From JBBRQP01 sp038226175 (GTDB lineage: Bacteria > Cyanobacteriota > Cyanobacteriia > Gloeobacterales > Anthocerotibacteraceae), in assembly GCA_038226175.1 (NCBI GenBank), contig JBBRQP010000012.1, positions 1 through 54,711 on the forward strand: 54,711 bases of DNA, given 5' to 3'. The notes under the pieces are model-generated. The model did no database searches. It was not told the DNA's origin and saw only the letters and a list, made by a program, of their open reading frames with translations. This document shows, piece by piece, positions 15,833-25,031 of the stretch (the first letter of the stretch is position 1; every line of letters begins with the position of its first letter). The position numbers were made by a program, and so were the translations under genes.

Positions 15833-16386
15833 GGAGTATCGCTTATGTTAGTTTAGCTGTGCTTATCAAGATACTAAAAAAAGACCCACTAGACAAGATT
15901 ATAGGATTTAGCAACAGAGGGAAAGCATCTAATTTTAAAACCCTTATGGGGAAGGCAATTCAGCCTACGACTATTTCTACTCATGCCTTTTGATGGGTCA
16001 GCCCTGAATTTAGAATCAAACGACCTCCCCGCAAGGTTGACTGAATAGATATTAACCGATGATTCACGAGATCCAAATCCAACTCACCAACATCGTTGAT
16101 AGGATTACCTCCTAGCTCCAGCAGATTCCAGAGATTACCGAAGAAAGTTCAGTTTTAATAACTGGAGCCAAAGTGCTCTGGATGAGCTCGGAAGGGAACT
16201 GTGAATTCATAAAGTGTGGTGCTGGAGATGCATATAGCCAAGACTTGCTCTTACTTGACCTCCAATAGCAATCCTGAACCACCCGTGAGGACTATCTGTT
16301 AGGAATCCAAAAGCCCCAGGGGACTCAAGAAGTGCTATCGCGCCCGTATTTTAACGGCTTCACCAGAGATTTTCTCTGAATAAATG
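15833..16386. other. Intergenic gap with a possible gene fragment on the minus strand
   Basis: There are 554 bp between the patatin gene and the MATE transporter. On the minus strand about 50 codons ending at TGA 15981-15983 read as plausible protein (WNLLELGGNPINDVGELDLD, RGGRLILNSG) but lack a start and follow an in-frame stop, so they may be a decayed fragment. The remaining 240 bp next to the MATE stop show no coding frame, RNA gene or strong hairpin. Confidence 0.4.
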
Positions 16387-17736
16387 TTAAAGTCCAGCGC
16401 GAGGCTGGTGCTCCGGCATGATCCGGTGAGTCGGTGAGATAAGACTCGCAGGTATAAAGGCACCCAAAGCGATCACCCGAGCTGCCATATAGCCTGAGAG
16501 CGCGAACCATAACAAATACAGTGAGTGTTGCTGCCAAGCCAAAAATGCTAGGGGTGTAAAGCCAATAATTGCCGCAATAAGGGTACCAATCAGTAAGACG
16601 CGACCTGCGGTAAGACCCAAAAAATAACCATCCAACATGAAAGCAAGGGAACCAAACCCAAGTACAGGAACAAGCCAAAGTGCATAGTTCAGCAGCAGTG
16701 CAAGCACTGAGGGTTGATTGGTAATCAGCCCAAATAAGGGCTCTGGCAAGACAACAAAGACCAGGGCAAAGGTCAAGCCAAGCACAAAGCTCGCCGATCC
16801 TGACAGCCACAGCAACTGTTTGAGCCCACTAACATCACCTTTACCTCGACTAAAACCCGCCAAACTCTCGGTTGCAAAGGCCAGACCATCAACCAAATAA
16901 GCACCCAGGATCACAACTTGCATCAATACTGCATTAGCTGCCACAACAGTCGCACCAAGACTTGAGCCGAGCTTAGTAAAGACCGCAAAAACTGTAAGAT
17001 GAGCGAGTGTCCGCAACGTCAGATCAAGATTTAGAGAAAACACCGCTTTGAGAGCGATGGGGTCAAAAATACGGTGAGCAATGGCGACTAAGGCAGCAGG
17101 TCTCACCTCTCGCCTAATCAAAACCATCCCCAATAACAAAGTCAAATATTGGCTAATAGCAGTGGCAATCCCGGCTCCTGTACTACCCTCCTGCCACTGT
17201 ACAATCAGTAAATAATCAAAGCCGACTAAAGAAAAACTGCTGGTCACCGTAAGCGCGAGTACCCGAATGCCTAATTCTCGCCCTAGGAACCAGCCCAGTA
17301 ATACAAAATTAATCAAGGTCGCAGGAGCCGCCCAGATCAGCGCGTTATAAAAATGACGACCAGTTTGTTGTACCTCAGGTGGCGCATTAAGTAGAGCAAA
17401 CCCTAGATCAGCTAAAGGTCGTTGGAGCAAGATAATCAGTAACCCTAAAAACAGCGCGACTAGCCAGTGACGCACACCGATCAGCAAAATCTCGTCGTCA
17501 TCTTTACGACCAGCAGCTTGAGCTGTCAAACCCGTCGTACTCATCCGTAAAAAACCAAAAGTCCAGTACAGATAATTAAACAACACCGTCGCTAGAGCCA
17601 CACCAGCTAAATATTTGACCTCACTGAGATGACCCAGAAAAGCTACATCAACCAAACCAGCTAAAGGCACCATCAAGTTAGAGACGATGTTGATAGCAGC
17701 AAGTCGGGTGAAGCGTGGCAATAAGTTGGTTGTCAT
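16387..17736 (-). CDS. MATE-family efflux transporter (DinF type)
   Basis: This 449-residue membrane protein with about 12 hydrophobic helices has MATE signatures in both halves: NLMVPLAGLVDVAFLGHL (helix 1), the second-half VVAANAVLMQVVILGAYLVDGLAFATES, and RMSTTGLTAQAAG after helix 2. MATE proteins export cationic or other organic compounds by H+ or Na+ exchange; DinF members are often linked to oxidative stress tolerance. The gene follows tRNA-Trp on the same strand. The substrate is not predictable. Confidence 0.9.
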   Translation of the reverse strand: MTTNLLPRFTRLAAINIVSNLMVPLAGLVDVAFLGHLSEVKYLAGVALATVLFNYLYWTFGFLRMSTTGLTAQAAGRKDDDEILLIGVRHWLVALFLGLLIILLQRPLADLGFALLNAPPEVQQTGRHFYNALIWAAPATLINFVLLGWFLGRELGIRVLALTVTSSFSLVGFDYLLIVQWQEGSTGAGIATAISQYLTLLLGMVLIRREVRPAALVAIAHRIFDPIALKAVFSLNLDLTLRTLAHLTVFAVFTKLGSSLGATVVAANAVLMQVVILGAYLVDGLAFATESLAGFSRGKGDVSGLKQLLWLSGSASFVLGLTFALVFVVLPEPLFGLITNQPSVLALLLNYALWLVPVLGFGSLAFMLDGYFLGLTAGRVLLIGTLIAAIIGFTPLAFLAWQQHSLYLLWFALSGYMAARVIALGAFIPASLISPTHRIMPEHQPRAGL

Positions 17737-17843
17737 GACAAGGTACAGGTGACATTTGCATACAGACTTAGTTTCTACTTATTTAACTAATTATAAAAAA
17801 GACTCAAAGAACCAGATGCGTTTTTAGAAGCAGAAAATAAGTG

Positions 17844-17916
17844 CGCGCCGTCAAGGACTTGAACCCTGGACATCAGGTTTTGGAGACCTGCGTTCTACCA
17901 ACTGAACTAACGGCGC
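17844..17916 (-). tRNA. trnW: tRNA-Trp (CCA)
   Basis: The minus strand folds as a 73-nt cloverleaf: acceptor GCGCCGT/ACGGCGC, D arm TTAGTTCAGTTGGTAGAAC, anticodon stem CAGGT/ACCTG with loop CTCCAAA (anticodon CCA), and T arm around GGTTCAAGTCC. The 3' CCA is not encoded. It lies 15 bp after rplS. Confidence 0.95.
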
Positions 17917-17931
17917 ATCTTTGGGGAGACC

Positions 17932-18282
17932 CTAAACTTTTTCTTTAACGCGCGTAGCCTTACCGACCCGACCACGTAGATAAAAGAGTTTGGCACGACG
18001 GACACTACCCCGACGGGTAACTTTGAAGCTCTCGATGCGAGGGGAATGAACTGGGAATACCCGTTCGACGCCGATGCCCTGAAACACCCGACGCACCGTG
18101 ATACTTTTGTTGAGACCGTGGTTACGGATGCAAATAATCGTGCCTTCAAAGGCTTGAACGCGCTCTTTGCCACCTTCTACAATTTTGACGCTGACACGCA
18201 CGTTATCGCCGACATTCATTGCCGGGAGATCAGTCTTAAAAAAAGGTTCTTCAATCAAACGAATAAGTGCCTGGGCGTGCAT
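17932..18282 (-). CDS. rplS: 50S ribosomal protein L19
   Basis: The 116-residue protein has the L19 hallmarks: GDNVRVSVKIVEGGKERVQAFEGTII, the basic stretch RVFQGIGVERVFPVHSP and the C-terminal RGSVRRAKLFYLRGRVGKATRVKEK. L19 sits at the interface of the two ribosomal subunits. In many cyanobacteria rplS-trnW is followed by secE-nusG and ribosomal genes; here a MATE gene follows instead, so the usual neighbourhood is rearranged. It diverges from fabF across a 143-bp region. Confidence 0.97.
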   Translation of the reverse strand: MHAQALIRLIEEPFFKTDLPAMNVGDNVRVSVKIVEGGKERVQAFEGTIICIRNHGLNKSITVRRVFQGIGVERVFPVHSPRIESFKVTRRGSVRRAKLFYLRGRVGKATRVKEKV

Positions 18283-18425
18283 AAAACTTCCTAAGTCCGC
18301 AAACGTCTATAGTAAGTCAAAAGGAGCCATCCTGACAAGGGCTTTTTGCCAAGAATCTTGTATCAAGGCATACTCACACTCCCCTGTCCTGATATCCTAA
18401 GTAAATAACTGTAAAGAGGATTCCC

Positions 18426-19673
18426 ATGGGAGTACGCCGGGTCGTGGTGACGGGTCTAGGGGCAATTACGCCCTTGGGCAATACCGTACAAGAATTTTGG
18501 CAGGGACTCAAAACCGGGAAAAGCGGTGTAGGCGCGATTACCCGCTTTGATGCTAGTCGTCACGATGCCCGGATTGCCGCCGAAGTCAGAGATTTTGATG
18601 CCTTGCTCTACATGGATCGCAAGGATATGAAACGCATGGATCGCTTTGCACAGTATGCCGTAGCCGCGAGTAAGCAAGCCTTAGCCGATGCTAATTTTGA
18701 GATCAATGACCTCAACGCCGAACAGGTTGGGATCATTATTGGCACTGGCATTGGTGGGATCAAAGTCCTCGAAGACCAACAAGAAATTTATTTAACTAAA
18801 GGGCCGGATCGCTGTTCACCTTTTATGGTGCCGTTGATGATCTCCAACATGGCAGCGGGGATGACCGCAATTTTTACGGGAGCCAAAGGCCCTAACTCTT
18901 GTACCGTGACCGCTTGTGCCGCTGGCTCTAATGCCTTGGGTGATGCTTTTCGGATGGTGCAGCACGGCTATGCTCAAGCGATGTTGAGTGGTGGCACAGA
19001 GGCTGCCATTACCCCCCTGACGGTAGCGGGTTTTTGTGCTGCACGGGCGATGACCACGACTAACAATGATGACCCGACCCATGCGAGTCGCCCGTTTGAT
19101 CAAAATCGTAATGGTTTTGTGATCGGCGAAGGCTGTGGGATTTTGTTACTCGAAGAGCTGAATCACGCTTTAGCGCGGGGTGCAAAAATTTATGGAGAAA
19201 TGGTCGGCTATGGCGTAACTTGTGATGCGTTTCATATGACCATGCCTGCTCCCAAACATGAAGGCGCCTCCCGAGCCATGCGGTTTGCCCTCAAAGATGG
19301 CGGAGTTTTACCAGAACAGGTCAGTTATATCAATGCTCACGGCACCAGTACTGAGGCCAATGACTCGGCAGAGACCGAGGCGATTAAAACCGTTTTTGGT
19401 GATCATGCTTACAAATTAGCGGTAAGTTCGACCAAGTCGATGACGGGACATTTGTTGGGTGGTTCTGGTGGCATTGAGTCGGTAGCTGCCGTGTTGTCGA
19501 TGCAAGAAGACTTTGCTCCACCCACAATCAACCTCGAAACCCCCGATCCGGTGTGCGATTTAGATTACATTCCAAATGTCGGTCGGTCGATGCCCATTGA
19601 AATTGCGATGTCCAATTCCTTCGGCTTTGGTGGGCACAATGTGTCGTTGGTGTTCCGCAAATTTCGTCCATGA
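18426..19673 (+). CDS. fabF: 3-oxoacyl-ACP synthase II (FabF)
   Basis: The 415-residue thiolase-fold condensing enzyme elongates fatty acyl-ACP with malonyl-ACP. The catalytic triad is visible: Cys in VTACAAGSNALGDA, His in NAHGTSTEANDSAE and His in KSMTGHLLGGSGG, plus the glycine-rich end SFGFGGHNVSLVF. AGAGGA precedes ATG. The usual acpP neighbour is absent; instead its stop overlaps the start of tyrS by 4 nt (ATGA). Confidence 0.96.
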   Translation: MGVRRVVVTGLGAITPLGNTVQEFWQGLKTGKSGVGAITRFDASRHDARIAAEVRDFDALLYMDRKDMKRMDRFAQYAVAASKQALADANFEINDLNAEQVGIIIGTGIGGIKVLEDQQEIYLTKGPDRCSPFMVPLMISNMAAGMTAIFTGAKGPNSCTVTACAAGSNALGDAFRMVQHGYAQAMLSGGTEAAITPLTVAGFCAARAMTTTNNDDPTHASRPFDQNRNGFVIGEGCGILLLEELNHALARGAKIYGEMVGYGVTCDAFHMTMPAPKHEGASRAMRFALKDGGVLPEQVSYINAHGTSTEANDSAETEAIKTVFGDHAYKLAVSSTKSMTGHLLGGSGGIESVAAVLSMQEDFAPPTINLETPDPVCDLDYIPNVGRSMPIEIAMSNSFGFGGHNVSLVFRKFRP

Positions 19674-20839
19674 TTGCAACTAGAGGCGTAGTCGAGATCT
19701 TTCCGGGGGGCGCGACTGCGCTCAAGGATCTGCTTGCCAAAACAACCCGCCCTCTACGGGTAAAACTGGGCGTTGACCCAACCCGGCCTGATTTACATCT
19801 TGGTCATTTAGTAGCCTTAAATAAATTGCGTCAGTTTCAGGATCTCGGACATACAGCCGTCTTGATTATTGGTGACTTTACGGCACTGATTGGTGACCCG
19901 ACCGGGCGTTCGGAAGCAAGACCTCGGTTAACTCCTGCTGAAGTCGCAACCAATGCGGCAACTTATTTGGAGCAAGCCAAAAAAGTTTTAGATTTTGAGA
20001 CACCGGGAAGATTAGAGGTTCATCACAATAGTACCTGGTTAGCTGGTTTAGACCTGGGCAAAATCACTGACCTATTGGCTTCTATGACTGTCCAGCAAAT
20101 GCTGGCTAAAGAAGGTTTTCGGGAACGCTATAACCAACAGCAACCAATTTATCTGCATGAGTTTCTCTATCCGTTAATGCAGGGTTATGACTCAGTTGCA
20201 ATTAGGGCAGATATTGAGCTAGGTGGTACGGATCAGAAGTTTAATCTCGGGGTGGGTCGTGACTTACAATTACGCGATGGGCAAATACCGCAGCTCTGTC
20301 TATTAGTGCCACTTTTAGTTGGCTTAGATGGTGTCAAAAAAATGTCCAAGTCTTCAGGTAATTATATCGGGATTACAGAACCAGCTTTTGCCATGTACCA
20401 AAAACTCCAGAAAGTACCTGATAGTTTGATTGAGAGCTATTTTAGTTTGCTCACAACTATTGATGTGAATCAGCTTCCTTCGGAGAGCCGTGAACGGCAA
20501 CGTAAGCTAGCTTTTACGATTACTGAATTACTTCATGATACGCAGTCTGCTGATCAAGCCGCAAAAGATGGTCTTGCCCTCAATCAAGCAGGAGCAAAAC
20601 TCGCAACAATCCCGGAATTTGATCTGACAACGATTCAATTTCCTATACTAATAACCCAACTACTCAAAGCCACTAATCTTTGTGCCACAACGTCAGATGC
20701 ACGGCGGCTGATCCAACAAAATGCTGTGCGTTTTAATGATGGATTAGTGACGGATTTAAATTTGAGTTTTACTGATGCTCAGGAACTGAAAGAAGCAATT
20801 ATCCGAGTAGGTAAACAAAAAGTTGTGCGGTTTATTTAA
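19670..20839 (+). CDS. tyrS: Tyrosyl-tRNA synthetase
   Basis: The 389-residue class I synthetase has the HIGH-equivalent motif PTRPDLHLGHLVAL, tyrosine-binding GGTDQKFNLGVGRDLQ and the KMSKS loop KKMSKSSGNYIG. A C-terminal S4-like RNA-binding domain follows (SDARRLIQQNAVRFNDG). It charges tRNA-Tyr. The start ATG sits in the fabF stop, indicating translational coupling of fatty-acid synthesis and tRNA charging genes. It converges on the three-gene cassette, with 16 bp between the stops. Confidence 0.96.
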   Translation: MIATRGVVEIFPGGATALKDLLAKTTRPLRVKLGVDPTRPDLHLGHLVALNKLRQFQDLGHTAVLIIGDFTALIGDPTGRSEARPRLTPAEVATNAATYLEQAKKVLDFETPGRLEVHHNSTWLAGLDLGKITDLLASMTVQQMLAKEGFRERYNQQQPIYLHEFLYPLMQGYDSVAIRADIELGGTDQKFNLGVGRDLQLRDGQIPQLCLLVPLLVGLDGVKKMSKSSGNYIGITEPAFAMYQKLQKVPDSLIESYFSLLTTIDVNQLPSESRERQRKLAFTITELLHDTQSADQAAKDGLALNQAGAKLATIPEFDLTTIQFPILITQLLKATNLCATTSDARRLIQQNAVRFNDGLVTDLNLSFTDAQELKEAIIRVGKQKVVRFI

Positions 20840-20855
20840 GACATAGTTAAAAATC

Positions 20856-21425
20856 TTAGATATTTATTACAATATTTCTTGCCCAAGGTTGTGCCTTATC
20901 AATATCAATTTGCGAGACGCATGGTGAACAATCTAAATACACGCTCTTAGTGATTTCCTTGATTTCCTGTTTTCTTGTGCGTGAATATATGGATTTTAAT
21001 GTGAGATTCTTAGCCGCTAGCCAATTGATTAACTCTCGTGCCAGAGCTTCTCTACTTTTTTGATCAGCTAAATCTAGCCCATAGTGCAAGTGTGCAATAC
21101 AAGAAAAAGCCTCAAGGTTAGGAGAAGATTTTATTTCAATGTGGGCATTTTCCAAGACTTCATCTGGAATACGTAAAGTATTTAGATTTTCAAGTTTCTT
21201 ACGGAAAAGAGCAGCAAAGCCAGCTTGTAAACGGTTGAATTCACCTATATTTTGTAACTTCCACACGGAGAGACAACCTTGATCTATGGAACGTGGTTCA
21301 AATACCAAAGCAGCTGCCTTGATCCTTCCTTCTAAATCAACTTCTCCATCATCAGGTATATCGAAAACACTAGGATCTATGTTATTTATGAATCGCAGAT
21401 AGGAGCAGTTGCTAATCTGCGTCAT
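20856..21425 (-). CDS. Unknown protein, third gene of a compact cassette
   Basis: The protein has about 189 residues starting at ATG 21425, which overlaps the previous stop by 14 nt; a longer frame to 21530 would overlap the upstream gene extensively and is unlikely. No family is recognised. It has an acidic N-terminus (DIPDDGEVDLEGRIKAAALV), a central helical part (LQAGFAALFRKKLENLNTL) and a C-terminal CSPCVSQIDID with two nearby Cys. There is no signal peptide or membrane helix, so it is probably cytoplasmic. The overlap implies it is made together with the HEAT-like and TIGR04255 proteins. Confidence 0.7.
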   Translation of the reverse strand: MTQISNCSYLRFINNIDPSVFDIPDDGEVDLEGRIKAAALVFEPRSIDQGCLSVWKLQNIGEFNRLQAGFAALFRKKLENLNTLRIPDEVLENAHIEIKSSPNLEAFSCIAHLHYGLDLADQKSREALARELINWLAAKNLTLKSIYSRTRKQEIKEITKSVYLDCSPCVSQIDIDKAQPWARNIVINI

Positions 21426-21912
21426 CAATAATCTCCTGCGTTCGCTTAGACACAGTAGCATGACGATCACGGAGGTATTTGCTAACTTCTTCCCATTGCC
21501 CCGAGTCAGCAAGTCCGTACACGACACCAAGGCGTATTAGTGAGCTACGATGACCCCTTAGAGAATGATGTAGTGGTGTATTGGTCACCTTAGCGAAGAA
21601 AAGCCGAGCAGCTATAGCTCTTACATTAATGAGATTAGAATCATCAAGTGCTATTTCACTAAGAATATTTATGTTACCTTCCAACTCGTTGAAAATTATA
21701 GTTTTCAGTTGATCGGCTTCATCTTGGTCACATGAACGAATCAAATCTTTAATCAAATTAACAACTTTTCTGGTTAATATGTACTTGTATTGTGATAAGT
21801 CCAACCGCTCACGCAATCTTTTCATCTTCTCATCTAAAGATGTTGATTTGTTTGTCGGAAAAGACGGTTTATCCAAAATTACACTCTGTGTCTGTCTAGC
21901 GATGTTGCTCAT
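21412..21912 (-). CDS. HEAT-like helical protein, second gene of the cassette
   Basis: The protein has 166 residues, all helical in character. The C-terminal half (LHHSLRGHRSSLIRLGVVYGLADSGQWEEVSKYLRD then SKRTQEIIDDA) matches the pattern of a HEAT-type repeat pair, a protein-binding scaffold. The N-terminus is a polar, probably disordered stretch. Its ATG overlaps the stop of the TIGR04255 gene by 4 nt, and the next start overlaps its own stop. Function unknown; likely an adaptor between its two neighbours. Confidence 0.7.
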   Translation of the reverse strand: MSNIARQTQSVILDKPSFPTNKSTSLDEKMKRLRERLDLSQYKYILTRKVVNLIKDLIRSCDQDEADQLKTIIFNELEGNINILSEIALDDSNLINVRAIAARLFFAKVTNTPLHHSLRGHRSSLIRLGVVYGLADSGQWEEVSKYLRDRHATVSKRTQEIIDDAD

Positions 21913-22631
21913 TTAAATAACTCCCTGGTACGATCAGTAATTGATGTTTCAAAAACTTGATTTTCTATTTTGTGTAATCTATTCAGAAGAGCTTGAAGAT
22001 CCTCATCTGCTAATTCACCTGTTGAAGTTACTTCAATATCAAGTAATGTGGAAGCTACTTCAGGAAGATTTTGTGGTTCAAGGACTTGGATTACAGTAGC
22101 TAAGGCATTATCTTTTGGAAATGGAATTTGTAGCTGCATTAGATAGCCGCCTAGATCTAATGGCGGCTCCGAAGATATTACTGGATAAATATTGAGATAG
22201 CTTTTAAGATCCAGTTTTGATAAAGGTAGATTGAGCTGATTGACATAACGCACAGCCACACGGGTCAGAGGAGCATTTTGCATGAGATCCTGATAGGACT
22301 TCCAAACATTTAATGCCTGTAAAATCATGTCTTCCCACTTAGTGTAAGGAGCTAGACAACTAAAGGTGAAACTTTGTTCTCTTAATTGCAAAATTCGATC
22401 ATTAGAAGAATTTGCCAATCTATAACCAATGTTCCTCTGGCTGGATGCTGCGTTGCTTAAATCGACAGGCATGAACTGGATTGTGGAGCAGTCTGGGTAA
22501 TCTTGTGCAATATATTCACAAAAAATATCAAGTTTAGAGGAGAAATTCTCAGGTTCACTCTGGAATTCAAAGTGGATTAGAGCCTCAATTACAGGGGCTT
22601 TGCTGTATATTTTCCGCTTAAACTGATCCAC
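21909..22631 (-). CDS. TIGR04255-family protein, first gene of the cassette
   Basis: The 240-residue protein opens with KAPVIEALIHFEFQ, the signature start of the sporadically distributed TIGR04255 family. It then follows the family pattern with alternating beta strands (ILQLREQSFTFSC, TRVAVRYVNQLNLP, YLMQLQIPF) and a helical C-terminus. The family has no established activity and appears patchily in accessory regions, which suggests horizontal movement. Here it leads an operon of three overlapping genes. An upstream promoter must lie in 22632-22730. Confidence 0.78.
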   Translation of the reverse strand: MDQFKRKIYSKAPVIEALIHFEFQSEPENFSSKLDIFCEYIAQDYPDCSTIQFMPVDLSNAASSQRNIGYRLANSSNDRILQLREQSFTFSCLAPYTKWEDMILQALNVWKSYQDLMQNAPLTRVAVRYVNQLNLPLSKLDLKSYLNIYPVISSEPPLDLGGYLMQLQIPFPKDNALATVIQVLEPQNLPEVASTLLDIEVTSTGELADEDLQALLNRLHKIENQVFETSITDRTRELFK

Positions 22632-23111
22632 TATTAGCCGACCTCAGTGGGGCTACCAAAGCAAATACCCCTACTAATTTAATAATAGGGGTAAACGCAA
22701 AGATTTTTCACAGAAAAAATAGTAGAAAGATTGAACACTTCACAACCATCCAAACCACTGTTTACGTCCCTGCTAATGACGTGGTGCGTCAAGAAAACAA
22801 GTGCAGCCAAAATCTGGTCATCATTTTATGGACTCGCCATATCAGTTTCACGCTCTTTTTTCCTAGGGAACGGATGGGTGTTACCTACTAAGACCACGAT
22901 GGTGATCGCCTCTTGGCTCAGGTACATCAGACTCCCTCGACAGAGGTTTCATATACCCGAAGTAACCATACCCTGCTGTTCACTTCTTTGGTTCAGCTTC
23001 GCCCCAGGCAGCTTGTATCCCGACGCTTATGCTACGCACAGAGCGCGAGGCTCACACCAGGAAGCCTTGCACAATATCAGATTAATCCGTCCAGTGGCAT
23101 GAGCGCAGCCT
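22632..23111. other. Intergenic gap with possible decayed coding sequence
   Basis: There are 480 bp between the cassette promoter side and the sigma-factor stop. On the plus strand one frame reads as protein for about 120 codons (IEHFTTIQTTVYVPANDVV, then after an in-frame TAA at about 22891, DHDGDRLLAQVHQTP, SNHTLLFTSLVQLRPRQLV, GSLAQYQINPSSG). No family is recognised and a start is not evident. It may be a pseudogene with a single nonsense codon; chance is not excluded. The first 100 bp are AT-rich and probably contain the cassette promoter. Confidence 0.3.
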
Positions 23112-23978
23112 CTATAGCGCTGCCAACCAATCATGTAAATGATAACGCTCCCTTACTCGCCGTAGCTTACGGAAGGCTTTGGCTTGGATTTGGCGGATGC
23201 GCTCACGCGATAGATCAAAAAGATTGCCCACTTCATCTAACGTGCGTTGATGACCATCGGTGAGACCAAAGCGCAAACTGATGATGTCGCGCTCACGGCT
23301 ACTAAGATGATGGCTCAAGAGTTCGTTGACTTGCTCACACATATTGAGGCGATCAATTTGATCCCCAGGGCTGCGTTGCTCTTCATCTTCGATCAGCTGG
23401 ATTAACTCGGTATCTTCTTCTTTACCTACAGCAATATTCAGCGAAACCGTGCGCCGTGAAGCCCGGAGAATTGATTCAAGTTCATCGGGTTCAATATCTA
23501 GGGCTTTAGCCAATTGTTCGGAAGTCGGAGCGCGACCAAACTCTTGGGTTAATTCACGGCGAATGCGTTTGACTTTATTGATCTTTTCGACCATGTGAAT
23601 CGGTAACCGCACGGTGCGAGCTTGGGATGCGACAGCACGGGTAATAGCTTGCCGAATCCACCAATAGGCATAGGTTGAAAACTTGTAACCACGCTCATGC
23701 TCAAATTTTTCGGCAGCCCGAATTAGGCCAATGGAACCTTCTTGAATCAAGTCTAAAAACGGTACACCACGGTTAATATATTTTTTGGCAATTGAGACGA
23801 CTAACCGTAAATTAGCCTGCACTAAACGGTTTTTGGCATATTCGCCTCTTGGGCCGCCTTGGGCGATTTGACGGGCTAACAAGACTTCTTGTTCGGGTGT
23901 GAGTAAGGGGACGCGACCAATTTCCTTGAGATAAAGCCCAATCGAGTCTTTGTCGTAGATATTCAAACTGTGTCCCAT
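23112..23978 (-). CDS. Group 2 sigma-70 family factor
   Basis: The 288-residue protein has region 1.2 (DSIGLYLKEIGRVPLLTPEQE), region 2 (NRLVQANLRLVVSIAKKYINRG, FSTYAYWWIRQAITRAV), region 3 (VRLPIHMVEKINKVKRIRREL) and region 4 (LDEVGNLFDLSRERIRQIQAKAFRKLR). It lacks the long N-terminal extension of the primary SigA, fitting the non-essential group 2 factors (SigB-SigE) that retune transcription under stress or darkness. A strong AGGAGG lies 7 bp before ATG. I cannot decide which paralogue it is. Confidence 0.92.
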   Translation of the reverse strand: MGHSLNIYDKDSIGLYLKEIGRVPLLTPEQEVLLARQIAQGGPRGEYAKNRLVQANLRLVVSIAKKYINRGVPFLDLIQEGSIGLIRAAEKFEHERGYKFSTYAYWWIRQAITRAVASQARTVRLPIHMVEKINKVKRIRRELTQEFGRAPTSEQLAKALDIEPDELESILRASRRTVSLNIAVGKEEDTELIQLIEDEEQRSPGDQIDRLNMCEQVNELLSHHLSSRERDIISLRFGLTDGHQRTLDEVGNLFDLSRERIRQIQAKAFRKLRRVRERYHLHDWLAAL

Positions 23979-24281
23979 GTTTTCCTCCTAGGCACAACTA
24001 ACTATGCGTCTGATGACGTTTGTAGTGCGTCTATCCACAGAGTAATTTTTGAAAATCCCAGTGTCAATGCACTTCTACGCTTTTTGAAACAACTCTTAAT
24101 TATTTCGTAATCTTGCTTAATCATTGGGGGAGTATAAGCAGATTTTAAGTCAGTTATATAGCTCAAAATTAGATAAATTAATAGTTAGATTGCTTTCCGC
24201 TAATTGCATGAGTAGAAATGCTTATGCCATTGCAAAACAGCGGTCTAAACCAGTTGTGACAGAGCAATTACACAAATTTTT

Positions 24282-25028
24282 TTAACTCAAGCAAGTTTCT
24301 AGAAATACTGCCGAACGGACGCTACGTTGTAGGTAATCTTCTAGATAGCGGCGCAGTACCCGTTCTAGACTGATCCAAACGGGAGCACTCATAATCTCAG
24401 CGGGCAGTTCTGGTTGCAGTAGCCATTGCAGGGCATTAACTTGGTCAAGGGTTAGTTTGGTCACTGGCGTATACTCAGTGATCGCCTCGCGCGCTACCAA
24501 ACCACCAAGGGTGACACTAAATCCCGCAGCCTCTTGGTGCAAAGGTCGTCCACTCAAGACACAAAATTCAAGCACTGGCGCAATGCCACTAACTTGCAAA
24601 AATTGATAGAGTCCATGTACCAAATGACCATTAATATGTGCCATAGGGCAGGCTTCGAGGCGACCGAGATGTTCGAGAAACAGGTCAAATAAAGCAGGTT
24701 GGGCTTGACCTGCCACGGCTTCGGCGAGTACGGCTTCGGCCCAATATTGAGCACTACCTAGACGTAGCAAATCTCGACTCAAGCGACCAAAGTTATGCAA
24801 GGTTTGCGCTTGGACAATAGTCTCTAGGGATTTGCCTTGATAAATTTGTAAATCATTAACGACAAAAAGGTCTAAGCGTCCGCCTAATTTTGAGTTTGGT
24901 TTTTTGGCACTCTTGGCTACGGCGCGCAAAAGACCTTGTTCGCGGGTAAACATGGTTACCAACAAATCCGCTTCCCCAAGCGGCTGACGTTTTAGATTAA
25001 TTCCAGTTACGCGGTAATACTGCTTCAC
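24282..25028 (-). CDS. recO: DNA repair protein RecO
   Basis: The 248-residue protein begins with the RecO OB-fold (YYRVTGINLKRQPLGEADLLVTMFT, GLLRAVAKSAKKPNSKLGGRLDLF) and continues with the helical C-terminal domain (YWAEAVLAEAV, YQFLQVSGIAPVLEFCVLSGRPL). Only one of the four zinc cysteines found in some RecO proteins is apparent. RecO loads RecA on SSB-coated single strands in the RecFOR pathway. It lies 3 bp after an RsbW-like ATPase gene on the same strand. Confidence 0.88.
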   Translation of the reverse strand: MKQYYRVTGINLKRQPLGEADLLVTMFTREQGLLRAVAKSAKKPNSKLGGRLDLFVVNDLQIYQGKSLETIVQAQTLHNFGRLSRDLLRLGSAQYWAEAVLAEAVAGQAQPALFDLFLEHLGRLEACPMAHINGHLVHGLYQFLQVSGIAPVLEFCVLSGRPLHQEAAGFSVTLGGLVAREAITEYTPVTKLTLDQVNALQWLLQPELPAEIMSAPVWISLERVLRRYLEDYLQRSVRSAVFLETCLS

Positions 25029-25031
25029 GCT

